Below are positions 1-9,003 of a stretch of DNA of 64,000 nt, piece after piece. Position numbers and translations under genes: made by a program. The notes under the pieces are model-generated. The model was not told the origin of the DNA and searched no databases. It was given only the letters and a program-made list of their open reading frames with translations. Each line of letters begins with the position of its first letter. The stretch's first letter is position 1. The DNA is from Tritonibacter litoralis (GTDB lineage Bacteria > Pseudomonadota > Alphaproteobacteria > Rhodobacterales > Rhodobacteraceae), in assembly GCF_009496005.1 (NCBI RefSeq), contig NZ_WIBF01000003.1, forward strand, positions 124,001 to 188,000, in the 5' to 3' direction.

Positions 1-2
1 CC

Positions 3-683
3 GTGATCTCGCGCTACTATGAGGTCTTTGCGCAGCGGGACAATGCAAAATCCCTGTTGGAAACCTATGTCGGCAAACGGTCCGGCTCCCGTGTTCTTGG
101 CGGAGAGATTCGTCGCGGGGACGGCGATGAGATCGACGCGGCCATTATGTTCTGCGATCTGCGTCGGTCGACCCGGCTTCAGGAAACACTGGGGCGGGAC
201 GCCTATATCACCCTGTTGAACCGGTTTTTCGAAAGCACATCCGACCATGTGCATGAAAACGGCGGCGAAGTGCTGAAGTTTATCGGCGATGCGGTCCTGG
301 CAGTGTTCCCGGCTGGTGATGATCCCGATCAGGCCCGGACCAAAGCGCTGTTGGCGGCGCGCGACAGTGCCCTTGCCCTGACAGACATGCGGGAAGAAAC
401 CGGCGTCGCTGACCTTGATTGCGCAATTGGCGTCGCCTACGGCTCCGTCACCTATGGCAACATCGGATCGCGCGAGCGTCTGGACTTCACCGTGATTGGC
501 CAAGCCGCCAATATAGCCGCGCGTCTTGGCGACTATGGCAAAACCATCGGAGCTCAGATCGTCGTCAGTCGCAACAGCCTGTGCTCCAAATGTTCAGCCG
601 AACCCTTGGGCGAACTGGTGTTGCACAACGTGGGTGAGGCGGTAGAGGCCTTCTCGGTTCCCGTGATTGAAGCCAAGTCTTAA
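3..683 (+). CDS. Class III adenylate/guanylate cyclase, C-terminal part (5' end outside window)
   Basis: The reading frame is open from the window edge to a TAA at 681-683. The GTG at position 3 is only the first possible start, and the real gene almost certainly begins upstream. What is visible is a class III nucleotide cyclase catalytic domain: the metal-binding segment IMFCDLRRST near residues 48-57, the GGEVLKFIGDAVLAVF strand-loop-strand, and LDFTVIGQAANIAARL, which carries the conserved Asn/Arg transition-state residues. The family makes cAMP or cGMP from ATP or GTP. Substrate specificity cannot be read safely here. The missing N-terminus would hold any sensor domain. Confidence 0.85.
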   Translation: MISRYYEVFAQRDNAKSLLETYVGKRSGSRVLGGEIRRGDGDEIDAAIMFCDLRRSTRLQETLGRDAYITLLNRFFESTSDHVHENGGEVLKFIGDAVLAVFPAGDDPDQARTKALLAARDSALALTDMREETGVADLDCAIGVAYGSVTYGNIGSRERLDFTVIGQAANIAARLGDYGKTIGAQIVVSRNSLCSKCSAEPLGELVLHNVGEAVEAFSVPVIEAKS

Positions 684-701
684 TCGCAATTCGCGGCCAA
701 A

Positions 702-778
702 TGGCGACCCCGGCAGGATTCGAACCTGCAACCTGCCCCTTAGGAGGGGGCTGCTCTATCCAGTTGAGCCACGGGGCC
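702..778 (-). tRNA. tRNA-Arg (anticodon CCU)
   Basis: Read on the minus strand this is a 77-nt cloverleaf. The acceptor stem GGCCCCG pairs with CGGGGTC (one G-T), the D stem is GCTC/GAGC, the anticodon loop CTCCTAA is closed by a CCCC/GGGG stem, and the T arm contains GGTTCGAATCC. A G discriminator is followed by an encoded CCA at 702-704. Anticodon CCU decodes AGG, a rare codon in GC-rich alphaproteobacteria. Confidence 0.95.
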
Positions 779-969
779 GCTTAGGATCTGCGTAGTTCAC
801 CCCAAGGGGCCAAGTCAATTGGGGATCAGCCAGAGGCCGGAACACATTCAAAACACCATGTGCATTGTGTGGAAGTAACAGGTTAACCCAAGCAAAGATC
901 GACCCATTGTGCAGGCCCCACTGCGTGGAGTAACGTTGTTTCAGAACAAAACAAAAAGGCAGTTTCAGC

Positions 970-1995
970 GTGACGAACGACATCCATCGCCCCCTTACCC
1001 TGCGTGACGTATCCGAAGCCACCGGCGTCTCTGAGATGACCGTCAGCCGGGTTCTGCGCAACCGGGGCGATGTGTCTGAAAAAACACGTGAAAAAGTCCT
1101 CGCCGCAGCCAAAGAGCTGGGGTATGTGCCAAACAAAATTGCCGGGGCTCTGGCGTCAAGCCGGGTGAACCTGGTTGGGGTGATCATCCCGTCATTGTCC
1201 AATATGGTCTTTCCCGAAGTCCTGACCGGGATCAACCGCGTTTTGGAGAACACGGACCTGCAACCGGTTGTGGGCGTCACCGATTACCAGCCTGAAAAGG
1301 AAGAAAAAGTCCTGTATGAGATGCTGTCCTGGCGTCCGTCCGGGGTGATCATCGCAGGATTGGAACATTCCGAAGCCAGCAAAGCCATGCTGCAGGCCGC
1401 GGGCATCCCTGTGGTTGAGATTATGGACACCGACGGCAAGCCCGTGGACGCAATGGTCGGCATTTCTCATCGCCGCGCTGGTCGTGAAATGGCCAAGGCG
1501 ATCCTGAAGGCCGGGTTCGAGCACATCGGATTTATGGGCACAAAAATGCCCTTGGACCATCGCGCCCGCAAACGGTTTGAAGGCTTCACCGAAGCCCTCG
1601 CCAAAGAGGGGGTCGAAATCGAAGATCGCGCCTTTTACTCGGGCGGATCCGCTTTGGCCAAAGGGCGCGAGATGACACAGGAAATGCTGGAACGCTCCCC
1701 AGACCTCGATTTCATCTATTACTCCAACGATATGATCGGCGCGGGCGGTCTGCTGTATCTGTTGGAGCAGAACGTTGATATCCCGCGCGAGATCGGTTTG
1801 GCCGGGTTCAACGGTGTTGAACTTTTGGACGGTCTGCCGCGCCGCCTGGCCACAATGGATGCCTGCCGTCAGGAAATTGGCCGCAAAGCAGCAGAGATCA
1901 TCGCGGCACAGTTGGACAATCCCGAGGCCGAGATTGAAAAGCACGTGACCCTGACGCCAACCATTGACTATGGCGACACGCTGAAGCGTTGGTAA
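970..1995 (+). CDS. LacI/GntR-family transcriptional repressor
   Basis: A 341-residue protein with a GTG start. Residues 9-60 form the LacI-type DNA-binding head (LRDVSEATGVSEMTVSRVLRN, then the hinge ending near GYVPNKIAGAL). The rest is a periplasmic-binding-like effector domain beginning LVGVIIPSLSNMVFPEV. The overall pattern resembles gluconate-type GntR repressors of the LacI family, which control sugar-acid uptake and use, but the ligand cannot be assigned. No sugar transporter is adjacent. Its stop codon abuts the stop of the convergent hydrolase gene with no intervening base. Confidence 0.9.
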   Translation: MTNDIHRPLTLRDVSEATGVSEMTVSRVLRNRGDVSEKTREKVLAAAKELGYVPNKIAGALASSRVNLVGVIIPSLSNMVFPEVLTGINRVLENTDLQPVVGVTDYQPEKEEKVLYEMLSWRPSGVIIAGLEHSEASKAMLQAAGIPVVEIMDTDGKPVDAMVGISHRRAGREMAKAILKAGFEHIGFMGTKMPLDHRARKRFEGFTEALAKEGVEIEDRAFYSGGSALAKGREMTQEMLERSPDLDFIYYSNDMIGAGGLLYLLEQNVDIPREIGLAGFNGVELLDGLPRRLATMDACRQEIGRKAAEIIAAQLDNPEAEIEKHVTLTPTIDYGDTLKRW

Positions 1996-2694
1996 TTATT
2001 CCATCAAATGATGTGAGATCTGCTCAAGGCCTGTGATCCCGGCATCAATTGTATCGCCGGGCACCACAGGTCCAACACCCGCAGGGGTTCCCGTCATGAC
2101 GATATCGCCGGGTTCCAGGTGGTAGAAGGTCGACAAATTAGCCAGAAGCTCACCAACCGACCAAACCATATCGTCCAGCTGCCCAGTCTGTCGACGGATG
2201 CCATTCACGTCCAGCCAGATCGCCTGACCCTCCGGTCCGTCCCACGTGTGCTGCGGTGTAATGGGACCCAAAACACTGCCATTTTCCAGATCTTTGCCCA
2301 GATCCCAGGGGCGTTGTTTCTTGCGCTCCCGGATCTGCAGATCGCGGCGGGTCATATCCAATCCACAGCCATAACCGAACACCGCTTTCATCGCGTGATC
2401 TGGGTCTGCGTTCACAAGGGACGCGCCCAGGGCGACGACCAGCTCGACTTCGTGATGAAAATCACGCGTCCCTTGGGGAAATGGAACGCTGTTGCCGCTG
2501 CGCACCGCATTTAGTGCGGATTTGGTAAAATAGAACGGTGCCGCGCGATCGACGACACTTCCCATTTCCTCGGCATGGGCGACATAGTTACGACCGACAC
2601 AAAAAATGCGCCCAACTGGAAACACACTGGTTTGCCCGACAATCGGAAGGGTAAAGGTTTCGGGCTGAGGAAAGGCAAGATCGGCCAAAGGCAC
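1996..2694 (-). CDS. Fumarylacetoacetate hydrolase family protein (fumarylpyruvate hydrolase-like)
   Basis: The frame opens at 2772, but the first 26 codons overlap the flgI transcription terminator and match nothing in the family. I therefore place the start at GTG 2694, giving about 232 residues, the usual length. FAH-fold signatures are present: RIFCVGRNYVAHAEEMG, the metal-binding HHEVELVVALG (H-x-E-x-E type), the GSVLGPI segment, and GDIVMTGTPAGVGP near the C-terminus. The family cleaves C-C bonds in acylpyruvates during aromatic catabolism, or decarboxylates oxaloacetate. The closest textbook relative by motif is fumarylpyruvate hydrolase, but the substrate is inferred. It runs convergent to the LacI gene. 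Confidence 0.85.
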   Translation of the reverse strand: MPLADLAFPQPETFTLPIVGQTSVFPVGRIFCVGRNYVAHAEEMGSVVDRAAPFYFTKSALNAVRSGNSVPFPQGTRDFHHEVELVVALGASLVNADPDHAMKAVFGYGCGLDMTRRDLQIRERKKQRPWDLGKDLENGSVLGPITPQHTWDGPEGQAIWLDVNGIRRQTGQLDDMVWSVGELLANLSTFYHLEPGDIVMTGTPAGVGPVVPGDTIDAGITGLEQISHHLME

Positions 2695-2770
2695 ACTCCG
2701 TTTGAAATTTCCCTCACGCTGCAATGAACTTAGCAAAAGTGCAAATGGTAAACCACCGGGGCCAACGAAC

Positions 2771-2803
2771 AAAAAAGAAAGGCCGATTTCTGGGCCTCTC
2801 TTT
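2771..2803 (-). terminator. Rho-independent terminator of the flagellar operon
   Basis: On the minus strand, AAAGAGAGGCC pairs with GGCCTTTCTTT around an 8-nt loop (one G-T pair), followed by more T residues. It lies about 30 bp after the flgI stop and before the FAH hydrolase gene, so it should end the motB-flgI transcript. Confidence 0.8.
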
Positions 2804-2830
2804 CACGTCCTTGTTCTGTTGCTTGCGCCG

Positions 2831-3934
2831 TTAGCGGACAACAAATTCCGCATGTAGCGCGCCAGCCGCTTTGAGGCTTTTGAGGATATCGATCATGTCC
2901 CGCGGGGAAACACCCAGTGCATTCAGTCCAGAGACCACTTCGGACAGCGATGTGGTTTCGGGCACCTCTGCAAGCTGAACATTCTCTTCTTCTTCGATGC
3001 CGACACCTGTCCGAGGCACCACAACAGGTTGCGCATCGGTAAAGGGGTTCGGCTGCACAACCAACGGTGCTTCCTCGATCCGCAGGGTCAGGTTACCCTG
3101 CGCCACCGCAACGCGTGAAATCCGCACGTCGCTGCCCATCACAATAGTTCCTGAGCGTTGATCCACAACAACACGCGCTTTGCGCTGCGGCTCGACCAGA
3201 ATGTTTTCCATCCGACCGATGGCGTGCGCAGTAGATCGCGCATTTGTGCGGGGGATATCCACCTCAACCGTGCCGGAATCCCGCATCAAGGCCACGTTGC
3301 GGCCAAATTCAGCGTTGATGGCCCGTTCAATCCGGTTGGCGGTGGTGAAATCGGCTTCGCGCAGGGCCAATCGCATGGTGGACAGGGAAGACAGATCAAA
3401 CTCGATCTCGCGTTCAATTCGGCCACCAGATGGAATAACACCCGATGTTGGAACCCCTTGGGTCACGGTGGCGGCTTCGCCTTCGGCAACGGCCCCACCG
3501 GCCAGAATGGTCCCTTGCGCCACGGCATAGATCTGTCCGTCGGCCGCATTCAGAGGTGTCATGATCAATGTGCCACCCAGCAGGCTACTGGAATCGCCGA
3601 TTGCAGAGACCGTCACATCCAAAGTGGACCCGACCCGTGAAAACGGCGGCAGACTGGCTGTAACAAACACAGCGGCCACGTTTTTCGGACGGAATTGTTC
3701 ACCGGTCACATTGACGCCAAGACGTTCCAGAATGTTCGTCATGATTTCTTCGGTAAAGGGAGAGTTCCGCAGACCATCGCCCGTACCGTTCAAGCCGACC
3801 ACAAGACCGTATCCGACCAAATCATTCCCACGCACACCGTCAAACTCAACCAGATCCTTCAGCCGAATGGCGTTTGCGTGCGCCGCCATTGGAACCAACA
3901 GGAACAGAACCAGGATACGAAGGTATTTCATCAT
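2831..3934 (-). CDS. flgI: Flagellar P-ring protein FlgI
   Basis: A 367-residue exported protein. The N-terminal signal peptide (MKYLRILVLFLLVPMAAHA) is followed by the hallmark start of mature FlgI, IRLKDLVEFDGVRGNDLVGYG, then GLNGTGDGLRNSPFTE. FlgI assembles the P ring around the flagellar rod in the peptidoglycan layer. Length and motifs match the family throughout. Its start overlaps the flgL stop (ATGA), so the two are probably translationally coupled. It is the last gene of the leftward flagellar operon. Confidence 0.97.
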   Translation of the reverse strand: MMKYLRILVLFLLVPMAAHANAIRLKDLVEFDGVRGNDLVGYGLVVGLNGTGDGLRNSPFTEEIMTNILERLGVNVTGEQFRPKNVAAVFVTASLPPFSRVGSTLDVTVSAIGDSSSLLGGTLIMTPLNAADGQIYAVAQGTILAGGAVAEGEAATVTQGVPTSGVIPSGGRIEREIEFDLSSLSTMRLALREADFTTANRIERAINAEFGRNVALMRDSGTVEVDIPRTNARSTAHAIGRMENILVEPQRKARVVVDQRSGTIVMGSDVRISRVAVAQGNLTLRIEEAPLVVQPNPFTDAQPVVVPRTGVGIEEEENVQLAEVPETTSLSEVVSGLNALGVSPRDMIDILKSLKAAGALHAEFVVR

Positions 3935-4938
3935 GATATGTATCTCAGAAGCGTCAACTGGAATGATCGTTGTGTTACCACATAAAGGCTTTCCAACTGG
4001 TTTTGTGCTTCCTCTAACTTTGCGTATGTCTCATAAGGATCTGCTTCCAACATTTCGTTCTTGGTAATCGAAAGGCTGGTGATTTCCGCTTCATTGCGGG
4101 TTCTTGAATTTTCGATCCGCTCTTCGATAAAGCCAACATCTGAGCGGCGATCAATGATCGCGTCATTGGCGGCAAACAAGTCAGTTCCGGTGCGACGAAC
4201 CAGCTCAATGGACGAGTCAGCAGGCAAGGTCACGCCCGGCTCTACGGTCAATGCCGCCAGCGCAAAGGCTTTGAGAGATTTTTTAAATGCATCGTCTGAA
4301 GCCAAGACATCCAGCTGAACCTCGTCACCGTCACCAACATCAATTGGCGCCAATGGCGTCGTGGAGCCTGCGTAGACAACGGAATCAAATCCTGCCGGAT
4401 CATCGAACCAGTTATCAACGGCGGCGACAACATCATCCACCGTGGCTGCACCGGCCACCTCTGCCGCGAGTGCTGACATCAAGACATCCGCGTTTTCCAA
4501 TGCGGCTGACTGTGTCGCGGTGCCCGCAAACAGAGCGCGCCCACCCACCGTTGAATTCAGCGTGTCAATTGTGTTTCCCAGCTGCGCACGTGCTTCACCT
4601 GCAAGGCGCTCTGCGTCATCACTGGACATCGTCGAGCTGAGGGCCAGAATATCATCCCGCAGGCCTTGAACATTGTTTTCCACATTCTCAAGGCTGGATT
4701 GGATGGAAACCGTCAGGACTGTCACCTCGGCCGCGGCCACTTGGTAGCTGTCCAGTTGGCTCAACGTGTGTTCGATCCCAGCCAGATAGGTGAAATCACC
4801 GCCCAGGCGTTCGGTCACATTTGTTGTCCGCCCCGTTGTAAGCTCTTGCCCCAGGGTTTGCACTTCCGACTTGAGGGTCGAATTCCGTATCCGCAAAAAC
4901 GTATATTGGGCGAGGTCTCCGTATGAAGTAGAGATCAT
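3931..4938 (-). CDS. flgL: Flagellar hook-associated protein 3 (FlgL)
   Basis: A 335-residue protein of the flagellin fold. The N-terminal coiled-coil begins with TFLRIRNSTLKSEVQTLGQELTTG, and the C-terminal helix ends EAQNQLESLYVVTQRSFQLTLLRYIS. The position between flgK and flgI, and the length (short for a flagellin but right for an alphaproteobacterial HAP3), support FlgL. It forms the junction between hook and filament together with FlgK. It overlaps flgI by 4 bp and is 3 bp from flgK. Confidence 0.9.
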   Translation of the reverse strand: MISTSYGDLAQYTFLRIRNSTLKSEVQTLGQELTTGRTTNVTERLGGDFTYLAGIEHTLSQLDSYQVAAAEVTVLTVSIQSSLENVENNVQGLRDDILALSSTMSSDDAERLAGEARAQLGNTIDTLNSTVGGRALFAGTATQSAALENADVLMSALAAEVAGAATVDDVVAAVDNWFDDPAGFDSVVYAGSTTPLAPIDVGDGDEVQLDVLASDDAFKKSLKAFALAALTVEPGVTLPADSSIELVRRTGTDLFAANDAIIDRRSDVGFIEERIENSRTRNEAEITSLSITKNEMLEADPYETYAKLEEAQNQLESLYVVTQRSFQLTLLRYIS

Positions 4939-4941
4939 CCA

Positions 4942-6390
4942 TCAAATCCTTAGAAGTGTGTCCATAAGTTCATTCACAACCGTAATCACACGCGCGTTGG
5001 CCTGGTAAGCCTGTTCGATGATCAATAGGTTTTGCAGTTCCACGTCCGTGTCGACACCTTGGGCTTGCTCCATTTCACTGGTTTCAATGAAGCTTGCGAC
5101 GGTAAAAGCAACGCGGTTTGTGCTGGTTTCATTGTCCTGCGCAAAACGGGATATAATGTCGGCTGCAAGCGTCGCCGCTGTCACCTCGACAGTGCCAAGC
5201 GTTGTTGTCGTAATGGTGCGGGAGGCCTCCAAAGCATCCGTGTAAGACCGTAATAGCGTTGCATCGCCTGCGTCCCCTTGGGTCACCGCGTTCAAACCGT
5301 CGCGGAACCGCCACGTCTCAGCATCGCCATCCAATGCCACCCGTTCGTTCAATGAGATCCGGCCAGCCAACCCTTCTTCGTTGGTGGGGTCAAACGCAGA
5401 TCCATTGTCAGTAAAGATCCCAGCATCTGTTGCAGAAAGCGTAGGGTCGACAGCGGGATCTTGAAAACGTTCAATCAGATCACGCGCCATGGAATCGAGA
5501 TCTTGTTGTGCCTCGATTGCGTAGTCATCGCGGATCTGAAAGGCCGCAGCCAAGGTCCCGCCACGCAGTCGACCATTGGGATCTGTCGAAATAGGACGCC
5601 CGTCAATCTCAAGCCCGGACAACAAACCATTGTCGACGGTCATATAAGGCAGGATATCCCGCTTCGCTTCAAAGCTGAATTGAGACGCGGTGCCTTCCAA
5701 AAGGATTTCACCGCCTTCGGAGAACAGAGCGACCTGATTGTTATCACGCTCAACCACTTTGACCGGGACAATTTTGTTGATCTCATCAATGACCTGATCG
5801 CGTTGATCCAGCAAGCCCACGGGATCCTGCCCAGATGCCCGCGCCAGAACAATTTTTGCGTTCAAGCGTTCCACGTCTTTGAGACCTTGGTTCAAAGAGT
5901 CAACTTGCGCATCAATGCTGTTTTCTGCCGCTACGCGTTGGGCGCGCACAACATCAGATGCCGAATTCAAACCTTCAGCAAGCGCCGCAGCGGAAACAGC
6001 CAGCTCGTTTAGGCGCGGTCCCGAATCTGGACGAGAAATTGCCTCCACCAACGCCGAACTGAAGTTTGATTGCAAAGACGCCAAAGAAAACTCATCATCG
6101 ACGGTCCCTACAGCGTTAGACACGCGTGAGAAAAAACTCGCGCGCTGTTCCGCCGCCTCAAAGTCTGCCTCGGACACGCGGCGCGATGCCAGGATGGCTG
6201 GGTCTTTAACCAGTTGTACATCACCGACTCGCACGCCAGGCACGCCAGCTCCGGCACTGGTCACCGAAAGCACGCGCCGCGAATGACCCGGTGTCAACGC
6301 ATTGGCCAAGTTGTCCGCAACAACATTCGAATTGCGCGACGAGGCATAGATACCCGACATTGCGGCATTGATTGCACTAGACAGAGTCAT
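4942..6390 (-). CDS. flgK: Flagellar hook-associated protein 1 (FlgK)
   Basis: A 482-residue protein. The N-terminus SSAINAAMSGIYASSRNSNVVADNLAN is the rod/hook/HAP family signature. The C-terminus EMEQAQGVDTDVELQNLLIIEQAYQANARVI, ending MDTLLRI, is the matching FlgK C-terminal helix. It caps the hook and anchors the filament. It has no Cys and is exported by the flagellar type III apparatus. It sits in the middle of the leftward operon, 40 bp downstream of flgE. Confidence 0.95.
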   Translation of the reverse strand: MTLSSAINAAMSGIYASSRNSNVVADNLANALTPGHSRRVLSVTSAGAGVPGVRVGDVQLVKDPAILASRRVSEADFEAAEQRASFFSRVSNAVGTVDDEFSLASLQSNFSSALVEAISRPDSGPRLNELAVSAAALAEGLNSASDVVRAQRVAAENSIDAQVDSLNQGLKDVERLNAKIVLARASGQDPVGLLDQRDQVIDEINKIVPVKVVERDNNQVALFSEGGEILLEGTASQFSFEAKRDILPYMTVDNGLLSGLEIDGRPISTDPNGRLRGGTLAAAFQIRDDYAIEAQQDLDSMARDLIERFQDPAVDPTLSATDAGIFTDNGSAFDPTNEEGLAGRISLNERVALDGDAETWRFRDGLNAVTQGDAGDATLLRSYTDALEASRTITTTTLGTVEVTAATLAADIISRFAQDNETSTNRVAFTVASFIETSEMEQAQGVDTDVELQNLLIIEQAYQANARVITVVNELMDTLLRI

Positions 6391-6430
6391 TCGTCAGCTC
6401 GTGTTTTAGGTTAAGGGGTATCAAGCGCTA

Positions 6431-7738
6431 TTAGCGCTTGATGTTAGTGGTTTCCTGCAGCATTTCATCCACGGTTTGGATGACCTTGGCAGACGAGGAG
6501 TATGCTCGCTGGGTTGTAATCATCTGCGTGAGCTCAGTCGCGACGTCAGCATTTGATTCTTCCAAGGCAAATGACGCGACATCCCCGACGGGGCCGCTAC
6601 CTGCATCCCAAAGGAAGAACGAACCACTGTCGGTGGTTGGCAGGAAGGTCTGACGATCCAGGGTTTGCAACCCATTCATGTTTGGCACATCCACCAACGG
6701 AACCTGATAAACGGTGCGGGTAATGCCAGAGTCAAAGCTCGCCAGAACAAATCCGTTTTGGTCGATTTGGACATCCACGATGTTGCCGGCTGGTGCGCCA
6801 TCACGGGAGATGTTCGCAGCCACCCATTCGTCTCCAAGCTGGGTCAACCCGTTGGAACGACCAATCAGCCCAACATCTACTTCAATCGCACCACCGGCAA
6901 CGTTTACAATCACAGAGCCGGTTGTCGCGTCATAAGCACCGCCAGAGATCGCCGTCACGGATGCAAGGGAACCACCATCCGTCTGACTGTCGTTAAACGT
7001 CAATGTGTATTCACCGATCAGCGCACCGCCACTGGCGGAGTCTGTGAGACGCATTGTCCATTCGTTGGATGTACCAGATGCTGGCACGGTTGCTTCAAAT
7101 TCAACCGTAATACCTTCGGCACGACCAAGGTTGTCATAGTAAGCGATTGTTGTGGTCGTGTCCGCTGGATCCGGGGTGCCGCCTGCTTCGGTGGAGGTTG
7201 CGGGCAAGTTAATACCCAAGTTCACTTCCGTCGTCGGCTCGCTGGAAAGTTGGCTGCGGTTCAAGACAATCGGCTCAAGACCACTTGTTGTGTCACGCGG
7301 GAAGTTTGGAATAGATCCATCAGGAAGCGCCGGCCACCCCATAAGAACGAGGCCGGATTCGGTTGTCAGCACGCCGTCATCATTGGTGTTGAACGACCCG
7401 GTGGAAGTCAGCAACATTGCCGGATTGAGGATTCCGCTCTCTACTTCTGTGATGTTTGCAACGGGCAACATACCTCGACCATTGATAGCCAAGTCAGTTG
7501 CGTTGTTTGTACCAACTCGCGAACCCTGCTCATCAATCACACGCGACGATGTGGCCCGAACGCCACCTGCGGTGTAGCCAGAGCCAGAGGAACCGATCAC
7601 CAATGAGTTGAAATCGGACTGTACTCGCTTGTAGCCAGGGGTCGAGGAATTGGAAATATTGTCGGAAATCGTTGCCAAACGCGCTGCGTTGGCAGTCAAA
7701 CCGGCTACCCCCGCATTCAACGACGAAGAAATGGTCAT
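6431..7738 (-). CDS. flgE: Flagellar hook protein FlgE
   Basis: The frame opens at 7789, but I choose ATG 7738 (435 residues). It is preceded by AGAAAGG at good spacing, and the family N-terminus SSSLNAGVAGLTANAARLATISDNISNSSTPGYKR starts right there. The C-terminus has the conserved SNADVATELTQMITTQRAYSSSAKVIQTVDEM. FlgE polymerises into the universal-joint hook. The middle is rich in Gly, Thr and Ser, as expected for the hook surface domain. It is followed by flgK, and a TTAA-rich promoter region lies upstream. Confidence 0.95.
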   Translation of the reverse strand: MTISSSLNAGVAGLTANAARLATISDNISNSSTPGYKRVQSDFNSLVIGSSGSGYTAGGVRATSSRVIDEQGSRVGTNNATDLAINGRGMLPVANITEVESGILNPAMLLTSTGSFNTNDDGVLTTESGLVLMGWPALPDGSIPNFPRDTTSGLEPIVLNRSQLSSEPTTEVNLGINLPATSTEAGGTPDPADTTTTIAYYDNLGRAEGITVEFEATVPASGTSNEWTMRLTDSASGGALIGEYTLTFNDSQTDGGSLASVTAISGGAYDATTGSVIVNVAGGAIEVDVGLIGRSNGLTQLGDEWVAANISRDGAPAGNIVDVQIDQNGFVLASFDSGITRTVYQVPLVDVPNMNGLQTLDRQTFLPTTDSGSFFLWDAGSGPVGDVASFALEESNADVATELTQMITTQRAYSSSAKVIQTVDEMLQETTNIKR

Positions 7739-7795
7739 GGATACGCCTTTCTGCTGCATCAAAACTCTTCTGCAGTCAGGAGTAACCAATGGGCC

Positions 7796-7810
7796 TTAAT
7801 AGCGGGCTAA
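7796..7810. promoter_or_regulatory. CtrA-like box upstream of flgE (one mismatch)
   Basis: TTAA-N7-CTAA lies in the motB-flgE gap, 58-72 bp upstream of the flgE start. It differs by one base from the alphaproteobacterial CtrA consensus TTAA-N7-TTAA. CtrA controls flagellar genes in Rhodobacterales, which makes the site plausible, but one short degenerate motif is weak evidence. Confidence 0.35.
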
Positions 7811-7869
7811 CAGATAAAATCTGAGTTATCCATTAGCCCCAGTGTCGGTAAATGAGCGGGATTCAGGCC

Positions 7870-8709
7870 TTATTCCCGCAGTAGAATGATCTCGACTCGG
7901 TTGTTTTTGACCGACATCGGATTCTGCTGCGACAGTTTTCGGTCCGCATGACCCGTTACACGTTGGATGCGTTTGGCAGACGTTCCACCCGATTCGAGCA
8001 GTTTTCGGGTCTCATCCGCCCGCGCATGTGACAGTTGCCAAATCGGATTATTTGCCAGAACCACTGGCTGAGACCGCGTATGGCCGCTGACAGCAATCTC
8101 ATTGCCAACCACTTTGGTTACCCGAGCGACCATCCGCACCAGATCACGATACAGTTGTGTTGGCGTCGCGCTTTCTGCCTCAAACAAAGGTGCTTCGGTT
8201 GTATCGAACAGCTCGATTATCAACCCTTCATCCGAAACGCGGGTTACAATGTGTCGCGCCATCTCGATTGAGACCATGCTTTCGCCGCTGCGCCCGGCCA
8301 ATGCATCCTGCATTGCCTTGAACTCACGGTCTTCGGCCTCTTTCTCCTGGTCCTGCTTCTCGACGCCAGAGTCACCCTGCGCTTTTTGGGCATCTTCAGG
8401 ATGTTCCGCACTCGCACCTGTTCCGGTCTGTGGCTTGATCTCTTCGGTGAACATGCTGTCCCCGTTAAAAGCACCGTTGCCACCACCGGACACCCGGCTG
8501 AGCGGAATAGAAGGCGAGAAGTAATCCGCCAGACCTTTACGTTGTTTTTCAGTTGTTGCGTTCAAGAGCCACATCAACAAGAAGAATGCCATCATCGCTG
8601 TCACAAAGTCAGCATAGGCCACTTTCCAGGCGCCACCATGGTGTCCATGATCGCCGCCGCTTTTTTTCCTCTTGATGATAATGGGCGCCGCATTGCCTTG
8701 TGCGCTCAT
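7870..8709 (-). CDS. motB: Flagellar motor stator protein MotB
   Basis: A 279-residue inner-membrane protein. A basic, His-rich N-terminus is followed by one membrane helix carrying the stator proton-binding Asp (WKVAYADFVTAMMAFFLLMWLLN). Next come a charged linker rich in Glu, Lys and Gln (roughly residues 75-130) and an OmpA-like peptidoglycan-binding domain (VSGHTRS, LSHARADETRKLLESGG, NNRVEIILLRE). With MotA (not in the window) it forms the proton channel that drives flagellar rotation. It is the first gene of the visible flagellar operon. Confidence 0.93.
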   Translation of the reverse strand: MSAQGNAAPIIIKRKKSGGDHGHHGGAWKVAYADFVTAMMAFFLLMWLLNATTEKQRKGLADYFSPSIPLSRVSGGGNGAFNGDSMFTEEIKPQTGTGASAEHPEDAQKAQGDSGVEKQDQEKEAEDREFKAMQDALAGRSGESMVSIEMARHIVTRVSDEGLIIELFDTTEAPLFEAESATPTQLYRDLVRMVARVTKVVGNEIAVSGHTRSQPVVLANNPIWQLSHARADETRKLLESGGTSAKRIQRVTGHADRKLSQQNPMSVKNNRVEIILLRE

Positions 8710-8856
8710 TTTTCACCACCACTATTTTTCACCCATAACTGGGATAACGGGTGGGGTGTAAACGGAGCCTTAACAAATAAACTTGTCAGGAGTTATGAGC
8801 GCTCTGCGGTGACTGCGGGTTACCGTTCTCGATTTTCCAGCTCTGTATTTTCAAAG

Positions 8857-8932
8857 TGGTGCCGCTGATAGGACTCGAACCTACGACCCCATCATTACGA
8901 ATGACGTGCTCTACCATCTGAGCTACAGCGGC
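8857..8932 (-). tRNA. tRNA-Thr (anticodon CGU)
   Basis: The minus strand gives a 76-nt cloverleaf. The acceptor stem GCCGCTG pairs perfectly with CAGCGGC, the D arm is GCTC/GAGC, the anticodon loop is TTCGTAA with anticodon CGU, and the T arm contains GGTTCGAGTCC. An A discriminator and CCA are encoded at 8857-8860. It decodes ACG. Confidence 0.95.
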
Positions 8933-9003
8933 CTGGCGGGGCTGCACTAACAGCACTGCCTGTGAGGCGCGCTGATATCATCGGCGCACCTCAGGGAAAA
9001 GGC

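Noticed and set aside
1085-1093. CACGTGAAA in the LacI gene as a parS half-site
   Set aside because: The left half is AAAA-C and does not match the palindrome.
2695-2772. N-terminal extension of the FAH hydrolase
   Set aside because: It overlaps the flgI terminator hairpin and lacks family similarity; GTG 2694 fits the usual protein length.
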